Source: Strigamia acuminata
Taxonomy: Eukaryota; Arthropoda; Chilopoda; Geophilomorpha; Linotaeniidae
Reading direction: 5' to 3'
Assembly (NCBI GenBank): GCA_949358305.1
Contig: OX442320.1
Coordinates: 5,658,259-5,722,258, forward strand
Length of the DNA stretch: 64,000 nucleotides
Below, in pieces: positions 20,045 through 32,501 of the stretch. A model generated the notes under the pieces. That model saw only the letters and a list, made by a program, of their open reading frames with translations. It was not told the DNA's origin and did not search any database. Position 1 is the first letter of the stretch, and each line of letters begins with the position of its first letter. The translations under genes and the position numbers were made by a program.

Positions 20045-23000
20045 ATGGAGAAAACGAGAAATCCCGTTGATTATTCCCATTTTTACGATGCTAACAACCA
20101 ATACGAATTACCGGGGAAGAAGGTAAACAAGAAGAAACCAAAAGGCAATGCCATTCCCGCTAAAAAGAAGAAACCGTTGACGAAAAAGCAGAAAAAGCGA
20201 CTAGAAACACTCGTATCATGCAAAGAAAAGAAGGCACAGGTATAAATCGATTAAATCTCCCCAAAAAACACCAAAAACTAACACATTTAACTTGATTTCA
20301 GCGGAAAGATTTGCTGGAAAAATTGGGACAAGTCCAGGCGACGAAAGAACAACTTCATTTGCTCATCTCGACGTCAGCGATGCAAACCAAAGGATTAAAA
20401 CGGTTTTATTTAATTAAAAAATAATTAAACGAAACATATAAATAATCGTTCGAATGATGTATTACTTGCAGGCATTTTATTGAATCGAAAATCCCAATCG
20501 AAAGCGGTAAACCCGTGACGATAAACAGCATAAAGAGAAGTAGAAATCGAAAGAGACGGAAAATTGAAGAAATTCCGACGCAGGAATCGTCCGAGGATGT
20601 TGACACGAGTAGTAGTGATGAAGAAACGTCAGAAGACGATGCGAAAATCGATGTAGAAACGAAAGCGGATGAAAAAATTGACGAAAAAGAGGAAAAAGAA
20701 ATATTAGAAGCCGTAAAAACGGAAGAAAATGAAGTGAAAGTGGAAAATGACGAAATAAAGGCTGAAATTGTCAAAACACCGGCGGTTTTTGTGTCCGTGA
20801 ATCGCACGCAAGAAATGCAGGTTTGATGTCGTAAATGATGGAAATGTACGCCTGATTAAATATAAATTGGATTTTTTGTTTGTTTTTTAGGATTCGCGAT
20901 TGAAATTGCCGATTTTGGCGGAAGAACAAACAATAATGGAGTCGATTAATGAGAATCCGGTGGTGGTATTGTGCGGTGAAACGGGGTCGGGAAAAACGAC
21001 GCAAATTCCGCAGTTTCTGTATGAAGCGGGCTATGCGGCTGCGAGGATGATCGCCGTCACGGAACCGCGGCGTGTGGCGGCAATTAGCATGTCGAAGCGG
21101 GTGGCGGAGGAGATGAATTTGACGACCGACGAAGTTTCGTATCAAATTCGGTACGAAGGGAATGTTGGAGCGAAAACTAGAATTAAATTCATGACGGACG
21201 GCGTTTTGTTGAAGGAAATTCAAAAGGTTTTAGATATTATTCTAATTTTTCTAATTTTTGTGATTTCTTATCGATTTTGTTTTAATTTTTTCGATTTTTT
21301 TCGGCTTTTTTGTTGAATTTTTCGATTTTTTTCGATTTTTTTTGATTTTTTTCGATTTTCAAGTGATTTTTTCGATCTTTTAGTGATTTTTAAGTAGTTT
21401 TTTTGATTTTTAAGTGATTTTTTTCAATTTTTAAGTGATTTTTTTGATTTTTAAGTGATTTTTTTCAATTTTTAAGTGATTTTTTTTTATTTTTAAGTGA
21501 TTTTTTCGATTTTTAAGTGATTTTTTCGATTTTTAAGTGATTTTTTCGATTTTTAAGCGATTTTTTCGATTTTTAAGTGATTTTTTCGATTTTTAAGTGA
21601 TTTTTTTCAATTTTTAAGTGATTTTTTTTTATTTTTAAGTGATTTTTTCGATTTTTAAGTGATTTTTTCGATTTTTAAGTGATTTTTTCGATTTTTAAGC
21701 GATTTCTTCGATTTTTAAGTGATTTTTTCGATTTTTAAGTGATTTTTTCGAACTTTTAGTGATTTTTAAGTGATTTTTTCGATTTGTGAGTGTTTTTTTT
21801 TTCGATTTTTAAGTGATTTTTTGTGATTTTTTGATTTTTAAGAGATTTTTTTCGATTTTTTAGTGATATTTTCGATTTTTAAGTGATTTTTTTTCAATTT
21901 TACAGGATTTTCTTTTGCTCAATTATTCCGTCGTGATCATCGACGAAGCTCACGAGCGCAGTGTCTACACGGACGTCCTTATCGGCCTATTATCGAGGAT
22001 CGTTCCGTTGCGAAACAAGAAGAACGACCCATTAAAATTAATCATCATGTCCGCCACACTCAGAGTCGAGGATTTCACGGAAAACACACGTCTATTCAAG
22101 ATCAAACCGCCCGCAATCAAAGTCGATTCGCGCCAATTTCCGGTCACCGTTCATTTCAACAGACGAACCCCGGACGATTATTTAGCCGAAGCGTATCGCA
22201 AAGTACGCATAATCCGACCCAATACAAAACGAAACGATTAATCTTTTAATATTTTTCCCTCCACAAGATTTGTAAAATCCATCGCCAACTCCCAGACGGC
22301 GGCATTTTAGTCTTCGTCACCGGGCGCCAAGAAGTGAACATTTTATGCCACAAATTGACTCGCACGTTCCCGTGGAAGAGAAAGAAAAGCCACGATGATT
22401 TGGACGACAAAATGGACGACAGATTTTCGATTAAAAACATCAAACAACCGACGAATGCCGGAACTCGAAAGAAAACCGCTTTGCCTCAAATAAACCTCGA
22501 CGAGTAAGAATTTAGGAATTTATTTTGATTATTTTTAAATAAAAGTTTAGTTTTACAGAAGTACCGGTCGATGTATCGTCAACTCACGTTAACACCGACG
22601 AATTATCCGATTGCGAAGCGAGTGACGACGAATACGTAAAGAAAAACTGTGAAAAATGTGAATTAAATTGAGTAATTTGTTAATTTTGTTGATTTTATCG
22701 CTTAGGAGGAATTTCCAGTCGAGTTATTTGACGAGGAGTCGCAACCGCTTTATGTTTTGCCTCTCTTTTCGTTGTTACCGTCGGCGAAACAGAGTAGAAT
22801 ATTCAAACCGCCGCCGAAAGGATCTCGGTTGTGCGTGGTTGCGACTAATGCTGCGGAGACGTCCATCACGATCCCCAATGTTAAGTATGTGGTGGATACG
22901 GGGAAGGTGAAGTCGAGGTTTTATGATAAAATCACGGGAGTGTCGACGTTTATGGTGACTTGGACGTCGAAGGCGGCTGCGAATCAACGAGCGGGTCGAG

Positions 23001-25346
23001 CGGGACGAACGGGGCCTGGTCATTGCTATAGATTGTATTCGTCCGCGGTTTTTACGGACGAATTTGAGCAGTTTGCGCAACCGGAGATTTGCCGAAAACC
23101 CATCGACGGTTTGGTTTTGCAAATGAAGGACATGAACATCGATCGAGTTGTGAATTTCCCGTTTCCGTCCGCGCCTGATCCGGAAGCACTCAAAGTAATT
23201 TCATGCACATTTGTTTGAGGATTTTGAATTTTGATAAGTTTGATAAATTTGATGATTTTGATAAATTTGATGATTTTGATAAATTTGATGATTTTGATAA
23301 ATTTGATGATTTTGATAATTTTGGTACTTTAATTTTGGTAATTCATTTTGGTACTTTAATTTTGATACTTTAATTTTGATACTTTAATTTTGATACTTTA
23401 ATTTTGATACTTTAATTTTAGTACTTTAATTTTGATACTATAATTTTGATACTTTAATTTTGGTACATTAATTTTTATACTTTAATTTTAATACTTTAAT
23501 TTTGATACTTTAATTTTGGTACTTTAATTTTGATGATTTAATTTTGGTAATTTTGATAATTTTATTTTGGGAATTATGGTAATCTTGATAATTTAATTTG
23601 GTAATTTTGATAATTTAATTTGGTAATTTTGATAATTTAATTTGGTAATTTTGATAATTTAATTTAGTAATTTTGATAATTTAATTTTGGTAATTTTGGT
23701 AATTTTGATACTTTGATACTTTTGATAATTTGATTCCAATTTGTTGAACAATGTTGATAATTTTTCTGTATTTCCATTCCCAGGCTTCCGAAAAAAGACT
23801 TTGTTTACTGGGCGCGCTCGAAGACACCCCTAGAAACCTCCGACTAACAGACCCCAACAAACGTAAACATCCAACTTTTATTCCAAAACCCATTCTTAAT
23901 TCCTCCCTTTGAATTTTCCAGTCGACTGGAGCAACAAAGTGACCAAGCTAGGCCACACCATGGCGTGTTTTCCCGTCGCTCCTTGCTACGCCAAGATGAT
24001 CGCACTCGGAGACCAACACGACCTTTTGCCCTACATCGTTTGCATCGTGGCCGCTCTGACCGTCCAGGAATTGCTGCTGGACTCTCCCACGACCAACGAA
24101 ACTCGCGAGAAAAACCTACGAAACGACGAAAGGCGAAACTGGAGGGAAAAACGACTCAAATGGGCCGGACAGGGTCATTCGCTGCTATTGGGCGACGCGA
24201 TGGTTTTATTGAAAACAGTCGGAGCCGCCGAATTCGCCGACTGTTCGATGGATTTTTGCGCCAGGCACGGAATTCGGCACAAAGCGATAGTCGAAGTGCG
24301 CAAACTTCGAACCCAGCTGACGAATTCGATCAATTTGGTGATGCCGAACGTGGATTTGTGCGTCGATCCGAAAATGAAACACCCGGACGAGTTTAAAATC
24401 AAATTATTGCGACAAATTGTTCTCGCGGGGGTCCCGAACCACGTAGCGAGGTAAAACGAGACATTTAATCCGTGATTTATCGCGATTTATCTTGATTTGA
24501 TTTTGTAGGAAAATCCCAGCGTGCGAGATCAAGGAAGGCGAAGACAAAAGACGATACAAGAAAGCCTACGAAGTAATTAAATTGAATTTAATAGTAATTT
24601 TTAATACGAAATTTGATGTTTTTCAGTGCTCGGAAGTCGACGGATTGGTGTTTATCGATGTTAATTCCGTTTTGCAGCAGTCGCAGCCGGAATTCGTCGT
24701 TTACCAGGAAATGTTCGAGACGAATAAGCTTTATTTGCGCGGCGTGACGGCCATTGAGCCGGAATGGCTGCCGCTGTGCGCGCCATCTTTGTGCAGTTTC
24801 TCGAAACCGTTGGACGATCCGATGCCGAGATACGACGAGGAGAAGGATCAGATTTATTGCTACGCCACGTCGACGTTCGGTGCCCGGTGTTGGTCGCTTC
24901 CGTGCGCCGAAATTAAGTTTCCGAAAGTGGCCGATAGATATCGCTGGTTCGCGCTTTTCTTTCTGGATGGACAGGTTTGCGCCGCGCTTAAACATTTCGC
25001 ATCGGCTTTGTTGTCGTCGCCCACCACGATGGTGAAGAGCTGGGCGAGGTGAGTTTGTTTTTACGGTGAAACGAATGTTTGGAATTAATTTATTCATTTT
25101 TTTGGCCAGGTTGCAACCGCGCACGGAAAGTCTGTTGAAAGGTCTGCTCGCTAAGAACGTTGACAGTAAAAAATCACTCGTTTCGCGTTGGAAAGAGGAC
25201 GAAAAATGTAATTTTTGGTGAAAATACGTCGGATTTAAATGTTTTTTATTGTTTTTTTTCGGTTTTTAGACTTGTTGCAGCAGTATTTGGAATGGGTTCC
25301 TGTGGCGCTTCATGGTGAAGTGAAAACAATATGGCCGCCGTTGTAA
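20045..25346 (+). CDS. kz: DEAH-box RNA helicase DHX37 / Kurz
   Basis: Nucleolar DEAH helicase (yeast Dhr1) that releases U3 snoRNA from pre-40S particles. Exons: 20045-20239, 20302-20402, 20472-20820, 20891-21226, 21906-22202, 22268-22503, 22551-22635, 22706-23194, 23784-23862, 23922-24450, 24509-24572, 24627-25048, 25110-25207, 25270-25346; 1118 aa. A charged N-terminus ([10 protein letters not shown], acidic block about 120-200) precedes the core. Walker [10 protein letters not shown] is at about 244-252, DEAH at 340-343, then [12 protein letters not shown], and motif [10 protein letters not shown] at about 627-634. WH/ratchet and OB-fold regions follow (GRAAEFAD-like block, [18 protein letters not shown]) to the C-terminal [10 protein letters not shown]. 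The first in-frame ATG is 20045, so a short upstream exon may be missing. The exon 7 acceptor must be 22550; the next AG breaks frame. Confidence 0.96.
21235..21903. repeat. 20-bp T-tract minisatellite in DHX37 intron 4
   Basis: About 30 copies of gattttttcgatttttaagt with few variants (caattt or ttattt for cgattt). T6 and T5 runs start 10 bp apart, a textbook helically phased tract arrangement. The array occupies the whole intron. Confidence 0.96.
23215..23765. repeat. AT-rich array in DHX37 intron 8
   Basis: Three blocks: gataaatttgatgatttt (18 bp), then actttaattttgat (14 bp), then ttgataatttaatttggtaa (about 22 bp). The periods do not fit the 10-bp rule seen in the other arrays. Confidence 0.85.
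25245..25250 (-). terminator. Polyadenylation signal of INTS7, inside DHX37's last intron
   Basis: First AATAAA on the - strand after the INTS7 stop at 25392. It lies in DHX37 intron 13 (25208-25269), so the INTS7 transcript should overlap the DHX37 last exon in antisense. Confidence 0.5.
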
Positions 25347-25391
25347 ATGGAGGAATTTTAATGGAAATTGTTTGGAAAAGGGTGTTATTTA

Positions 25392-28300
25392 TCAAAATCT
25401 GGGTTGGAAAGTGTTTCTTGTCGCTTGCTGTTGTTTCGGGGTCATTGAATCGTCGTACGATTTGACTGTTAATGATGAACGCGGACCGGTTTTCCAAATT
25501 TCTTCGAGTTCGTCGACGACCGAAACTTCGACGGTGATGATGTGAACTCCCGCTGTGGGAAATGCCAATAGAAACTGAGCGTTGAAATAGTCGTTGTGCG
25601 GCTCTACGGTCTGCGTCATGCTGTTTGTAGCGTCAGACGACGTCTGGAACGGAAATAAACAACTTTATTTACCGTAATAATGTTAAAAAAGTCTTTATTT
25701 ACCGTATAAACGTGAAAAAACGTCTTTATTTACCGTATAAACGTGAAAAAACGTCTTTATTTACCGTATAAACGTGAAAAAACGTCTTTATTTACCGTAT
25801 AAACGTGAAAAAACGTCTTTATTTACCGTATAAACGTGAAAAAACGTCTTTATTTACCGTATAAACGTGAAAAAACGTCTTTATTTACCGTATAAACGTG
25901 AAAAAACGTCTTTATTTACCGTATAAACGTAAAAAAACGTCTTTATTTACCGTATAAACGTGAAAAAACGTCTTTATTTACCGTATAAACGTGAAAAAAC
26001 GACTTACTTGACGGTATAAACGTGAAAAACGTCTTAATTTACGGCATTAACGTGAAAAAACGTCTTAATTTACAGCATAAACGTGAAAAAACGTCTTAAT
26101 TTACGGTATAAACGTGAAAAAACATCTTAATTTACGGTATAAACGTGAAAAAACGTCTTAATTGACGGTATAAACATGAAAAAACGTCTTAATTTACGGT
26201 AAAAATAAGATAAAAAGTTATTTACCTTCGTGTCATTCGTGTGCGGACGATTCGATGCCTGGGTCACTGAAGAAACGTTCAAAATGATGGACGATACCTT
26301 GCGAAACATTCTTTTTCGTGCACCGTGTTGAATAACTCCTTCGACTTTCAATGCAAAGTGCGAGTTACTCTGAATGCTGATCGGTTCGCCCGGTGCGCGT
26401 GGTTGAGGCGATATAGCGAGCTGCAATGAATAATAGACGTGGGAAAACGGATGTTTTTATGCACATTTTTCTATTTTTACTTTGATGCTGGTTGATTGTA
26501 ACGATTGGAAGAAATATCGGGGAATGCATAACGGGATTTCAACGAGAATTTGCGACACCCTCGTTAGGCGGTCGACTTGCTGCAAATAAAATATTTGATT
26601 AAAATTTTTTTTATTTTGATTGATTGATTGATTTTTTTTTACTTTATTTCCGATCAGTTTGTGCGTCTCTCCCGATTGGTTAACGGACGATAAATACGAC
26701 ATGGCTTCTTGACTCGCCAATACCATTCGCCTCGTTTCGGTCGTGCACAATCCGTTTTTCTTCAGGGAACCCAAACTCAGCTCCGAAAGCGAATCTTCTT
26801 CAATCACACTTGAAAAAAAACAATGTTCAAAATTTATACGGAAATAATTTTTTAAAAAAATTGAAATTTACCCGACATTTTGTACTTTTAACGCGATATT
26901 ATCAATAGCTTGCGCTATAAGGAAGCAATTATGTTGTAATCTGAAGTAAAAACACGAAAATAATTATTTATATGTAGAAATAAGACAAAAATTAAATTAC
27001 ACTTGAATATTCAGGAGCGTTATAGGATCAGCATCGAAAACCGATTGATAAAGTCGGCCATATTCGTCACCAAGCATCCGGAACTCGCGAACACATTTCC
27101 GTAACTGCAAAAAAAAACATAACAAAACAAAAATTATTTTTTTAAAATTTTTAAAACAAAAACAAATCAAACACCTGCATCGTTATTCGCCCACATTTCT
27201 GCAACTCGTCCCTCGTCGCAGCGGCCAACGTGGCAGCAATGGCGGGCGGCGGAGACGTTTTCAAACTCGTACACGTTCGCGCCAATTGATAATGAGCCTG
27301 AAGTAATTCCACGCGCAACCGAACGTACTCCAATTGAAAATGAAGCAAATTCGTCGGTATCGTCGCCGCCTAAAACCAAAAAAAAAAAACATAAAAATAA
27401 AACGAATTCACCCCAAAATCTAAAACAACTTTGAACGCCGAAATCCCCTTCATGTAATGCGTAACCGCATCCGATATATGATCCACTTTCTGCATCCCAC
27501 TTCCGCTTTGCTTCGTCTGCACGCAGCTTTCCGCCAGACTCAATTCCCACAACCCGACGAGCCAGAAATGAAAATGTTCCGACGAAACCTAAAAAAAAAA
27601 TAAATTTAATAAATTACATTTAAAAATTGACGAATTAATCACCTGGTTGGACAAATGTGCAAAAATGGCGGCCGCGTAATTATGGTATCCGTAGCGCGAA
27701 GCTTGCCGACCCACTTTGTAACACGCCCACAAATCCAAACATTCGAGCAAATTCGAGACGGGAATTTCACTCGACAAATCCGAAGCCTCGTTCTGGAGCG
27801 CTTGGAACAACAAAGTGAAGATAACGACCTGAAATTCGATCGAATTCGATGGAATAAGTGCGGGAAAATGACATTTAAATGCGGATTTTACTGCGGATTT
27901 CTGTAATTCGTCGCTTTGCAACGTGCTTTGAAGTTTGCGGGTGAGTGATGGAAGGACGGGCAAAAGGGCCGACGATTCCCGGTTGCCCATTGCAGCGAGG
28001 GCTTCGCACAAGAGTTCCGTGTTGGGGCCCGAAGTTGTGTTGATTAGTGTCCCGAATGAATCGGCGAATTGTTCGCAAACGTCCGCGTTGGATTCGCACA
28101 GAATAACCGCGCACGACAAACACAACTAGAAATTAAAATTAAAATTATTATTTATTTATTTATATTTTTTGGTTTATTTTTAAATTAAATTTAAAATTAT
28201 TATTTTTTTGGTTTGTTTTTGTAAATACTTTTGTTGCTGTGACGACATTTGGACTCGTCGGTGACGAAATTGCGGCCAAAAGGAACGATTCGATCGCTAG

Positions 28301-29946
28301 AATTGCGTTTTCGAACAAGTTTAGATGGACTGGTTGCTCGGTGTCTGAAATAATATACAAAAAATATATAAATATTCGTTTTAAATTTATTTAAATTTAC
28401 GTTGGTGACTCCACACGGTCAAATGCGTGAGTAGTTGAATGGCTTTCGAAGCGAGCAACAAATCATCTTCGTAGCAGGAATTATTGCACAGTTGAATAAA
28501 CACAGAATCTGGAAAAAAAATCAATCAAATTCTTTTATCGATCTTTTAGTTTATAATTTGTAGTCTTACTAGACGAAACGTTGAATTTATTGACAGCATC
28601 GGATCGCGCCAACGACGCCAACACGTCCAAAGCGCCGAATTTCAGCCCCGAATACGACGTCTGGTCAGCAAAAACAGCCATTGCCTAACAAAAATAATGA
28701 ATTAAAACATCCAAACACCATTTTTAATTCGATTCGCACTTCTAAATTTTCTTTATTCCAGAATCGCGACCCGGTGTCGGCCAAATACTTCAAGTTTTTG
28801 AGGACCGCCACTTTGACCGACGTTCTTTCGTCGGTGCAGAGGAATTTAAGAAGTAAACGAACCTTAAAAATGATAAAATTAAATAAATAAATACAAATTT
28901 TATAAAAAATACAAATATTACTTGATCGTTCACGGGAATGAACGACGCGGCCGATAATTTCGTCAGCGTGTTCAAAATGACGATGACGAACTCCGTCGCC
29001 GGGTATTTAGGCAGAAGATTAGCGCACAATTGGCGAACCAAAGTCGTGGTTTGATCCTCGTGGTGCATGTGTTGGAAAATCGAGATCAACTGCAGTTTGA
29101 TATCGACGGGTGTCGCCAAACCTTCGATCATTTGTCCGATTTTACCGTAAATATTCGACGCAAAAGTCCTAAAAAAAATTTATAAAATTAAAATTTTTAC
29201 ATTTTATTTCGCTTTTTCGATTGAAAGCGTCGAATTACTTTGATTGCGCGGCGAATTTTCCGACAGAAAAGATGGCGGCTTCGAGCTCGACTTTGTCGTG
29301 CGAGTCCAGGCTGACCCGGATGCTGTGGTGGACGTTTTTCCACTCGGGGATGATGACTGCGATGCTTCCAAGAGTCCTATTCGACGATAAAAGGCGATTA
29401 ATTCGTTTTGGAGTCCGATTTTCGTCGTTTACCGTAAAGTGAGAGCTCGTGCCAGAGGATCGTTGCTGTGGATGACGGAAAAAATTCGTCGTACGAATTC
29501 GTCGACGTTCAGGATTTTGTCCAGATGTTTGTTCGTTTGCTGCATCACTTTTAGGATGCATAGACGAAGGAAATTGTTTCTGTTTTTAAAAGAAAAACGA
29601 AGTTAAACACGAAGTTTGACGATTTTTGTCGTTTTATTTGTTTACCCAACCCGGAATACGTCCGCTAGTTTGAGACATGCCGAGTTTATTAGTATTGGGA
29701 ATGGATATTTCTCAAATAAACGTGGGAAACGAACGATAGCTTCACTTTGATCTCCTATTTTAGTGGATCGGATGCCTGCAATTTAAAATGACAGTGTGAG
29801 TTTTTTGGGTTTTTACGTTTGAAAATTCGTTATTATATATTTTTTTAACCTTTGTCTAGTTCCGTTAAGGCTGAATTTGCATCTTGTTCGGGTTCACCGT
29901 ACCCGTTTTCACCAATGACAGTTAATCGTGCGGAAATTGATGCCAT
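25392..29946 (-). CDS. IntS7: Integrator complex subunit 7
   Basis: HEAT-repeat-like scaffold subunit of the nuclear Integrator complex (snRNA 3' processing, promoter-proximal pol II termination). Exons: 29946-29850, 29775-29646, 29579-29433, 29376-29239, 29168-28922, 28862-28740, 28684-28570, 28508-28401, 28344-28229, 28125-27643, 27588-27430, 27369-27175, 27104-27001, 26940-26872, 26808-26643, 26579-26481, 26420-26226, 25643-25392; 980 aa (human 962). Landmarks matching the family: DANSALTELDKG, RFPRLFEKYPFPILINSA, HHSIRVSLDSHDKVELEAA, IEGLATPVDIKLQL, GRQASRYGYHNYAAAIF, SLKTSPPPAIAATLA, PRYFFQSLQSTSIKLAISP, FALKVEGVIQHG, and the end VEPHNDYFNAQFLLAFPTAG. The donor after exon 6 (GTGCGA) is weak. 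The gap between exons 9 and 10 is the least conserved stretch. Confidence 0.96.
25655..26222. repeat. 31-bp minisatellite in INTS7 intron 17
   Basis: About 18 head-to-tail copies; the marker acgtctttatttaccg recurs 31 bp apart (for example acgtg at 25741, 25772 and 25803). The first ten or so copies are virtually identical, while those after about 25990 diverge (ttaatttacgg variants). Each unit has an A6 run. The left part looks recently amplified. Confidence 0.96.
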
Positions 29947-30187
29947 AATCTGTAAAAATCAAACGAAAAAACACTCGAGAAATTGTTATTACGATGGGTC
30001 AGTCGACTGGCGCTACCTCGCGACAAACATTAAAACCTAATACCAAAGCGCCGTTACATTTTTAAAAAACATTTTGGATATAAAATAGATAATAATAAAT
30101 AAATTCCTTTCCAAAATTCATGAAAAATAAACCTAAAAACACATATAATTTAAATTTAAATTCAATTGACGTTTTAAAAAATTCAAA
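29947..30187. other. 5' flank of INTS7
   Basis: Promoter region of INTS7 by position. No further motif is assigned. Confidence 0.35.
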
Positions 30188-30283
30188 ATGTCTGAAATTC
30201 AACTAAAGTTGAAATTAAACGATGAAAAGGAAAAGAAATCTCAGATATTAGATAAACGTGTGAAATATTACACCACTGAATGA
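30188..30283 (+). CDS. Candidate 31-aa small ORF
   Basis: ATG in an insect-favourable context (caaaATGt) opens MSEIQLKLKLNDEKEK and ends VKYYTTE before TGA. It is strongly charged, with no signal peptide or membrane segment. Repeated AATAAA hexamers begin within about 25 bp of the stop. It lies alone between the INTS7 promoter and the tay bridge promoter, divergent from INTS7. No family is recognised. It could be a real micropeptide gene, an exon of an unseen gene, or chance. Confidence 0.25.
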   Translation: MSEIQLKLKLNDEKEKKSQILDKRVKYYTTE

Positions 30284-32501
30284 ATTGCTATATCTATAAC
30301 ATAAAATAAATAAATAAAAAATAAAAAAAACTTGTTTTTGCTCATTATTTATTAATAAAAAATAAAAATAAAAATAAATAGAAACAAGACCTTGGCTCAA
30401 ATTTAATGCTTCATATTATTACAAAAAAAAAATGTTCATCAAATTTATTACACATAAAAAAAAAAATTAATAGCCGTGAAAAGATAATTTTAAAAGTTAT
30501 AAAAATAAAACACAATTTTTTTTCCCCGATCAAAAAGTGACAATTAAAACGTTCTGGTTTCGTGTTTCTGTTAAACGATAACAGATGGTGCAGGCATCAG
30601 ATTAAAACCCAGTCGGAGTCGCAGGTCGTTGCCTAGCGACCAAGATTGAGCGCCCTCTTCACATCAAGTTTATGAGCTTAGGGAGGCGAGAGGGAAAAGG
30701 AGCACAAGCTGAAGGGGGTCGCATTCAATCAATATTTTGCCTCTAATGCCTTCGTGTACGGTTAAGCGACACGGTTGGGCACAAAAGAAGAAAAAAGTAA
30801 AGAATAAAAAAAGGAAAAAAGTTTGGAAGCCAAGTAGCGTGTGCCTCGAGTCTTTTTTTTTGTACTTTATTTCCACGGGTCAGTGTCAATTGTAACCGCT
30901 TAATGGCCGCCGTGGCACAATGTGTTCATCCGCCGCTTAGGAAATTGATCTAATGACATAATATTCACATTGGGATGAAAATTCTGACATTATCTCGTAA
31001 TTAAAGTGCATTTTGCACTGTGTATCTAACTCGATAAGATCTTGAGAGATAAAATAAAAAGGTTATCGAATGAAATGATTATTTATTTCCGTTATCAGGA
31101 AGAGGAGAAAAAATAAATAAATTGTTTTGTAATAAAGGAAGTTTATGTCCGCCCATTATTCCTTTAAGCAGCCCCCATCAGGCCATTAAAAGTGGTTGAA
31201 AACAGTTGAGTCGGTACCAGTTGCTTCTTTGTGTCGATTTTGAGTGTTTAATCGACAAAATCGGGTCTAAAAACGGAACGATTAAAGATGGCGGCGCCCA
31301 TGGTTGGGAGGATTTAATCATGGCGTCGATCACGTGGATTAGCGCCGGATTAGCGGCCTCTTGTTGCGGAGAGTGGAAAGCCTGAGCCGGTTATTAAGTT
31401 ATTTGCTCGCGGATTTGGTGAGTGCGGAGTTGTCGTGTTCGTCGGTTTCGGCAAAGAATTTGAAAGAGAGAATTTTTGAATGTCTAATGAAATGGCTGGT
31501 TGTGGAGTAGGCGGAATATTATTCCAGTTGAGAGAAGGCGGAAGAAGCAGGAGTAGTGCGAACGGCGGGGGATCCTAATGTAGATTTATGGCGCTCCAAC
31601 TTCGCAAGCCACACTCTGGTATCGATTTTTCCCTCCTCCTTCATGCGAAATGAACTATTATATTCGATCCTCATTGCAGCTGACTAATAAAATGAAACAA
31701 ATTCCGAAACAGTTGAACGTTTTGATCGAGGTGACAAATTGGGGAATAAAATAAATTATTTTGAAAAATTGTCACAGTTTTTGTTTTGCAAGTGTGGATT
31801 ACTTAAATTGTTGTTGGCACTTTTCGACTTCCGTAGTTGAGTCGACTCGACGATGTTGTTCGGCTCGTTTATTTTGATAATTTTATAATTTTATTGTCGT
31901 TATTAATTGTTGTTATTATTATTTGTGGTAGTTATTTGGGTTTTCAGAAGGTATTTAATAAATGTTTATTATATTAATTCGACAAATATTTCCTGTTCGT
32001 AATGGCCGGTATGCGAACAATGCGCGTGGATTTCCAATTGTATTTCGCAAGGTGGAAGAATGTAATTAATTTATGTTAATTATCGTGTAATTTCTAATTG
32101 AACGGATGTAAAAATTATAAAAAAAAAAAATACAAATTAAATATAAAAAAAAAAAATTAATTTAAATTTTTTAAAAAAACAATGTTCTTTTTTGTTATTA
32201 ATTATTAATTATTTAAAATATATGATGGAAAAAAGAACTAAAACATATTGGTGTATATTGAGCAGCCGGTACTACTTGCTCGCACCGGGGGAGGATGTTG
32301 GCGGATGAAGACGTAGGCACTTGGCTGCGTGCGGCGGCCATATTGTATTTTCCGCCATTTGAACAACAGACCCGACCCTGTTCTCTGGACGATTTTGCGA
32401 GGGATTTTTCCTTCGGTTTGGCGTTTGCCTGTCAAATTCCACCCATAGCAGGATACAGTAGGACATCTGGAGTACCTGATGACGCTATTTGTGTTGTTTA
32501 G
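30284..32501. promoter_or_regulatory. Upstream region of the AUTS2/tay bridge homologue
   Basis: About 2.2 kb without a supportable gene. A YY1/Pho-like motif, aaagatggcggc, lies at 31285-31296, a type of site often found just downstream of transcription starts. Local GC content rises around 31240-31400 and 32270-32680. A good 3' splice site (polypyrimidine tract then TTTAG, AG at 32500-32501) directly precedes the coding exon, so one or more 5' UTR exons probably lie in this stretch. Confidence 0.4.

Noticed and set aside
22559-22635. DHX37 exon 7 starting after the AG at 22558
   Set aside because: It shifts the frame and gives a stop; the AG at 22549-22550 keeps frame with both neighbours.
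25655-26222. CRISPR-like direct repeats
   Set aside because: The 31-bp units are contiguous without spacers and the sequence is an animal intron.
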